From assembly GCA_012270625.1 (NCBI GenBank), contig JAAXHZ010000019.1, positions 1-17,468 of the forward strand: a DNA stretch of 17,468 nucleotides, given 5' to 3'. The translations under genes were made by a program, and so were the position numbers. This DNA is from Dehalococcoidia bacterium (GTDB lineage: Bacteria > Chloroflexota > Dehalococcoidia > SAR202 > UBA11138). This document shows positions 14,115 through 17,468 of this stretch, piece by piece. The notes beneath the pieces are model-generated. The model ran no database searches. It saw only the letters and a program-made list of their open reading frames with translations, and was not told the DNA's origin. Every line of letters starts with the position of its first letter. Position 1 is the stretch's first letter.

Positions 14115-15811
14115 CGCCTGCGCCGCTTGCGGCTAATCCGTCTGCGGGACATCTTCTGCCAGATGCCCCGCAGAACTTCAACATCCGCTACTGACAACCC
14201 TGCTGACCGCACGGACACCGAGTCAATTAGGTCAATTGCCGCTGACCCTGATCCCGATCGAAATAACGAATCAAGCTCATCCAGATCAAGCTCGGGCGTT
14301 GGAGTCGGGAGAGGCAGCGCTTCTGCTTCACTCGGCTCAAGTTCGAGAACGCCACCTCCATAACTCCGTCCCATGATTTCGGCAAACGCGGAAGTCACCG
14401 AATTTAGGGACACGCTGGCAAGTTCCTTTCCAGAAACCCATCCTTTGGTGCGAATCCTATGGATGGTGTCTGTACAGACAGCGCCCGAGTCATTGGATAT
14501 GATTCGAGGACCACGGTGAATCTGTCTTAGCATGAATGCGTCTGGTATCCAAAGAGACGGAACATTCCACCAGGTTGGCATCCGTATTCGACATTTATAT
14601 CCACTGTGGAATCCGCGATCTTCCCCCCACATGACATACTGAAGTGCCGCATCGGGTAACTCATCACGTCTCAGGTCACCGAGTTGTAGCAAGAAAACCT
14701 TATGTCCGTCTGCTGCGAGTTGGTCCCACTCCGCTCTGCATATCGTCAAACCCGGAATCTGAGATGATCTTCCTACCATTGGTATAGCCCAAGGTTCCAA
14801 GCTGAGTTGATTTACCCGATCTTCGGTCAACACAAAGAATTCGTTTCGACCGGTGACAATTCCCACATCGACGTCTGCGAATTCTCCGAGCCTACGGAAT
14901 ATCCCACTCTCTTCGATTTCTCGAACCAGCCCTAATTCGCTATTAGACAAATAGTATTGAAGCCACTTCTCCTTATCGTGTCTGAGGGCGTTCACACATT
15001 TGGATTCCCCTCGAACACGATCTAAGGAGAACGATGAGTCGTCGGAAAGCTCAATGAGCGATACTTCCGAATTTCGGCTGCTACCCTTGACTCCGAGAAC
15101 GATGATTACCTCCTGTTGGATGCCAGGGAATACGATCTCCCGAAAGGTCACAATGCTTAGAACGGAAAACTCCCTCGCCAAGAACTGTCTCAACTGCCCT
15201 GCGTAACTAACTTGGAGAAGCTCAGCAGGTAAAACCATCGCGAATAGCCCTCCATCTCGCAACGCACGAGTTCCAAGCGCTACGAACGGGACCCACGCAT
15301 TTGTCAGACGGTTTGGGTTGAGTCCAATTTCACGCATTAGCTCAAACGCTATTGTGCGATGATGGTCCGGGAAATCTTGATACCGGATGAATGGAGGATT
15401 GCCAATAACAGCATCAAAGTACTGATCCGGGGTATTGAGTTCGTACCATGAAAAGAAGTCACCGCAGAATACAGTCGTCTGGTCGCCGCCGCGTTGCTTC
15501 GCGATTGTGGCATCCCCATGGTATAACTCAACGGCCGTCAGTCGTGCCGATGGGATCATCAACGGGATGAGCGATTGGATAAACGCTCCATCCCCCGCGC
15601 TAGGTTCAAGCAAGTTCCTCGGACTGTCTTGAGTGACCCACTGTGCCATGACATCAGAGATCAAGGAGGGAGTATAGTAACCACCTCGCAACTTTCTGCT
15701 CTCATTGTAATCCCGATTGGATTCGCGCCCTGTCACGTCAGAATTGGCGCGAACCATATAGGTTGTGTTGGATTCTCGGAATAGCTTGTCCGAAACGCTG
15801 CTGCGATTCAT
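14111..15811 (-). CDS. Adenine-N6 DNA methyltransferase of a type II restriction-modification system
   Basis: 566 residues. Motif X is GGYYTP (43-48), SAM-binding motif I is EPSAGDGAF (69-77), motif II is VELYHGDA (94-101) and GDFFSW lies at 117-122. Catalytic motif IV is NPPF (138-141) within DAVIGNPPFIRYQDF. LFAMVLPAELLQVSYAG and FREIVFPGIQQEVIIVLG follow. The order X-I-IV and the NPPF motif place it with gamma-class Eco57I/TaqI-like N6-adenine methylases. The C-terminal half (about 300-520) should be the target-recognition domain. The tail KMSRRRISRKRRRR is very basic. I chose the start at 15811 because GGGGAG lies six bases upstream; the ATG at 15841 has no such site. It should methylate the sites cut by the convergent nuclease. 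Confidence 0.88.
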   Translation of the reverse strand: MNRSSVSDKLFRESNTTYMVRANSDVTGRESNRDYNESRKLRGGYYTPSLISDVMAQWVTQDSPRNLLEPSAGDGAFIQSLIPLMIPSARLTAVELYHGDATIAKQRGGDQTTVFCGDFFSWYELNTPDQYFDAVIGNPPFIRYQDFPDHHRTIAFELMREIGLNPNRLTNAWVPFVALGTRALRDGGLFAMVLPAELLQVSYAGQLRQFLAREFSVLSIVTFREIVFPGIQQEVIIVLGVKGSSRNSEVSLIELSDDSSFSLDRVRGESKCVNALRHDKEKWLQYYLSNSELGLVREIEESGIFRRLGEFADVDVGIVTGRNEFFVLTEDRVNQLSLEPWAIPMVGRSSQIPGLTICRAEWDQLAADGHKVFLLQLGDLRRDELPDAALQYVMWGEDRGFHSGYKCRIRMPTWWNVPSLWIPDAFMLRQIHRGPRIISNDSGAVCTDTIHRIRTKGWVSGKELASVSLNSVTSAFAEIMGRSYGGGVLELEPSEAEALPLPTPTPELDLDELDSLFRSGSGSAAIDLIDSVSVRSAGLSVADVEVLRGIWQKMSRRRISRKRRRR

Positions 15812-15817
15812 CGCTGA

Positions 15818-15823
15818 CTCCCC
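15818..15823 (-). promoter_or_regulatory. Ribosome binding site deciding the methyltransferase start
   Basis: On the minus strand GGGGAG is followed by six bases and then ATG at 15811. This favours 15811 over the upstream in-frame ATG at 15841, shortening the protein by 10 residues. Confidence 0.65.
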
Positions 15824-15990
15824 GCTGTGTAGAGTTGTCAATCATCTAGAGTTCAAGTCAATATGAGGTCGCCATTGTCTCCGTTCTGATTATCTAGCCG
15901 TGAGTTGACCTCACCCACCCAAGAACTTAACATTCTATCGTGATGGTTGATAATTGTATCTAGAACATTACCATGCCTACTGTGCTCAAT

Positions 15991-16011
15991 ATACCAGACA
16001 TTGTCTGGTAT
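15991..16011. promoter_or_regulatory. Perfect 21-bp palindrome, candidate operator
   Basis: ATACCAGACA (15991-16000) and TGTCTGGTAT (16002-16011) are exact reverse complements around a single T. The palindrome lies in the AT-rich gap between the divergent methyltransferase and HTH genes, 61 bases before the HTH start. Size and symmetry fit a dimeric HTH repressor site, by analogy with C-boxes of restriction-modification controller genes. No T-run follows, so a terminator is unlikely. Confidence 0.6.
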
Positions 16012-16072
16012 TGCAATCGTTGTGGACTGCACGGCGATCTCTGATGAGTGCCAATCAGGACAGAGACTCGAC

Positions 16073-16303
16073 ATGAATGACATTCAGCACAGAATCGCCG
16101 AACTGCAGGAGATGGGTTGGACCCTTGCAGCGTTGGCTGACGCTTTGGGTAACCATGTCAACACGGTGGAGAAATGGAAAGCTGGTGACAGGTACCCGGC
16201 GAATTCCACTTCAGTGTTAGTTGCGATGGATCGACTTGGGGAGGTAACTCTCATACCTAGGAAGAGGCGTGGTTCGAGACCAGGTGGGAGGGGAAAGGCA
16301 TAG
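16073..16303 (+). CDS. Small helix-turn-helix DNA-binding protein
   Basis: 76 residues from the ATG at 16073. The frame stays open upstream to 15947, but that extension runs through the palindrome and encodes a sequence unlike the family. WTLAALADALGNHVNTVEKWKAGDRYP (in two parts: WTLAALADALG and NTVEKWKAGDRYP) is a clear helix-turn-helix of the XRE/phage-repressor type at about 16-42. The tail is basic (IPRKRRGSRPGGRGKA). I recall small proteins of this shape as common in Chloroflexota. Its place beside the methyltransferase and the palindrome makes it a candidate controller of the restriction-modification genes, but such proteins also occur alone. The Shine-Dalgarno sequence is weak. The RHH gene follows 56 bases later. 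Confidence 0.75.
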   Translation: MNDIQHRIAELQEMGWTLAALADALGNHVNTVEKWKAGDRYPANSTSVLVAMDRLGEVTLIPRKRRGSRPGGRGKA

Positions 16304-16359
16304 ACATAGATTCCTCACGCCCAGAGTCTACATGTTGCAGCCCATAAGTCATTGCTGAA

Positions 16360-16632
16360 ATGCACACAATAAGCGAGGAAGAGCGGGACATTATCAGCCG
16401 ATTCGAGCGGGACGAACTGCGCCCCGCTGCCGACGCTGAGCGAGAGATCGAGGCGGCCTGCCTGGCGGCTCGCAGCACTTTCAACAAGTCCCGGCGAGTG
16501 AATTTACGGGTAACCGAGCGCGACTTCAATCTGGCCCACTCGCGAGCCAGGGAGGAGGGGATACCCTATCAGACACTACTGTCCAGCGTTATCCACAAGT
16601 ACCTTTCCGGTCGGTTGGTCGAGAAGAGATAG
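16360..16632 (+). CDS. Ribbon-helix-helix antitoxin-like protein (CopG/BrnA type), no partner toxin seen
   Basis: 90 residues. The N-terminal half is acidic and helical (EEERDIISRFERDELRPAADAEREIE). The C-terminal half carries a ribbon-helix-helix: strand RVNLRVTERD (about 46-55) and helices FNLAHSRAREEG and PYQTLLSSVIHKYLSG. The phrase GIPYQTL..S..HKY.SGRL is typical of CopG/BrnA-like antitoxins that bind DNA as dimers and neutralise a RelE- or BrnT-type toxin through the other half. No toxin gene fits: 56 bases lie upstream before the HTH gene, and 29 bases downstream before the convergent PQQ gene. It may be orphaned, act in trans, or work as a plain repressor. The ribosome binding site is weak. 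Confidence 0.75.
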   Translation: MHTISEEERDIISRFERDELRPAADAEREIEAACLAARSTFNKSRRVNLRVTERDFNLAHSRAREEGIPYQTLLSSVIHKYLSGRLVEKR

Positions 16633-16661
16633 CGTGACACTGCGGTGTTAGAGGCCTCCTA

Positions 16662-17468
16662 CTACTCGACCGCGTACACCACCCCATCCCAGGACCCTAG
16701 GTACACCACCCCTCCCGCCACAACCGGCGTCCCACTGATCTGTCCGCCCGTCTCGAACTGCCATCTGAGTTCACCCGTATGCGCGTCCAGAGAGTGAAGT
16801 ACACCGTCTGTGTCTCCAACCAGCACGACGTCTGCAACAGCCGACATCGACCCAGACACCGGCGCGCCGACCTGCGTCTGCCACACCACTTCCCCCGTGC
16901 TCTCGTCTGCCGCGATTACCTCTCCCCCGAAGTTCGCCACGTAAACGAGGCCGTCGGAGACTACCGGCGTACTCATGAAGGGGTCTCTCGTGGTGACGCC
17001 CCAAACGAACCCCTTCTGATTCGGCAGCGTATCGACCATGCCCCAGTACAAGAGCTGTACCCGAATCTTCAGCCACAACCATTCCAGCGGCAACGTACGC
17101 TTCCGCCAGTCAACGGCCTTGAGCCGTCCCCGACCGTCGGTGACCAGGAGGTGCCGCTCCCCAAACGTGGCAGAACTCCGCGGCGTCTCGGAAAGGCGGA
17201 ATTCCAGCCGCTTCTTCCCGGTTTTCCTGTACACGACGTGCAGCAGTCCGTCGAACGACGCGATAGCCACAAAGTCGTCGAACACGGTCGGCGAGCTGCT
17301 GATCCAGTTGCCAGTCTCATACGTCCAGCGCTCCTTACCTGTGCCCGCGTCGAGCGCGTACAGGTTGCCGTCGCCCGATCCGATGTACACAACGCCGCGA
17401 TCGACTGCTGGAGACGAGATCACCCTCGCCTTCGTCATGAACTCCCATCGCACATCCCCAGACTCCAG
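16662..17468 (-). CDS. PQQ-like beta-propeller repeat protein, 5' end beyond window
   Basis: The frame is open to the window edge, reading LESGDVRWEFMTKARV at the start, so the GTG at 17453 is an internal codon and the gene begins outside. The visible 268 residues contain six PQQ/WD-like blades with the pattern DG.LYALDA.TG..RW.F. Examples are GNLYALDAGTGKERWTYETG, GLLHVVYRKTGKKRLEF, GEVIAADESTGEVVWQTQVG, GVLHSLDAHTGELRWQFETG and a final WDGVVYAVE. A longer insertion with hydrophobic and aromatic residues (LEWLWLKIRVQLLYWG) breaks the series between the third and fourth blades. Such propellers usually act outside the cytoplasm, as BamB-like scaffolds or quinoprotein-like domains. No catalytic residues can be assigned. 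It converges with the RHH gene, 29 bases apart. Confidence 0.85.
   Translation of the reverse strand: MESGDVRWEFMTKARVISSPAVDRGVVYIGSGDGNLYALDAGTGKERWTYETGNWISSSPTVFDDFVAIASFDGLLHVVYRKTGKKRLEFRLSETPRSSATFGERHLLVTDGRGRLKAVDWRKRTLPLEWLWLKIRVQLLYWGMVDTLPNQKGFVWGVTTRDPFMSTPVVSDGLVYVANFGGEVIAADESTGEVVWQTQVGAPVSGSMSAVADVVLVGDTDGVLHSLDAHTGELRWQFETGGQISGTPVVAGGVVYLGSWDGVVYAVE

Noticed and set aside
15900..15914. Short inverted repeat GTGAG/CTCAC upstream of the methyltransferase
   Set aside because: Five-base arms with a five-base spacer are expected by chance; not enough to call an operator.
15947..16072. 5' extension of the HTH gene to the ATG at 15947
   Set aside because: It runs through the 21-bp palindrome and adds a Cys-rich stretch unlike small HTH proteins. 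The ATG at 16073 gives a normal N-terminus.
15853..16083. 76-residue frame on the minus strand between methyltransferase and HTH gene
   Set aside because: There is no Shine-Dalgarno sequence, it overlaps the HTH start and the palindrome, and no family is recognisable. A small leader protein cannot be fully excluded, but support is lacking.
17453..17468. GTG at 17453 as the true start of the PQQ-like protein
   Set aside because: The frame continues to the window edge with a matching blade sequence (SGDVRWEF), so the gene is truncated by the window and the GTG encodes an internal Val.

Overview
The window is a high-GC bacterial chromosome segment. The transporter and enzyme genes look roughly 60% G+C, but the stretch around 13.4-16.3 kb is visibly AT-richer. 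The style suggests a Chloroflexota lineage, possibly SAR202 or Dehalococcoidia-like: solute-binding lipoproteins with long Ala/Pro/Gln linkers after the lipid cysteine, a Uma2-type tail with an alanine-rich coiled coil, a phosphotriesterase-family hydrolase and a PQQ-like propeller protein. This is a judgement from protein style. No rRNA or marker gene is present to prove it.

Left part (1-6.63 kb). The C-terminal tail of a probable Uma2-family nuclease is followed by a GT39/ArnT-like membrane glycosyltransferase. Next comes peptide/nickel-type ABC importer cassette 1: binding lipoprotein (2303-4375), DppB-like permease (4683-5648) and DppC-like permease (5669-6562), closed by a hairpin terminator.

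Middle (6.66-13.40 kb). A coiled-coil protein of unknown function with a possible PD-(D/E)XK-like core is followed by a class IV (BCAT-like) aminotransferase and a phosphotriesterase-family metallohydrolase. ABC importer cassette 2 comes next: binding lipoprotein, DppB-like permease with a TTG start, and DppC-like permease overlapping it by one base. Neither cassette has an ATPase gene here. Both carry the same REP-like hairpin between the binding-protein gene and the first permease gene. The setting suggests uptake and breakdown of peptides or other organic nitrogen or ester compounds, but no substrate can be named.

Right part (13.41-17.47 kb). An AT-richer, probably acquired segment starts five bases after the last permease. 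It holds a predicted type II restriction-modification system. The small PD-(D/E)XK-like nuclease (13410-14114) is of a family I do not recognise. It converges on, and overlaps by four bases, an adenine-N6 DNA methyltransferase (14111-15811, minus strand). Beyond the methyltransferase lie a 21-bp palindrome, a 76-residue HTH protein and a lone ribbon-helix-helix antitoxin-like protein. The window ends inside a PQQ-like beta-propeller gene on the minus strand.

The items most worth following up are the unassigned nuclease with its palindrome and HTH neighbour, and the matching REP-like elements inside both transporter operons. No tRNA, rRNA, CRISPR array or transposase was seen.
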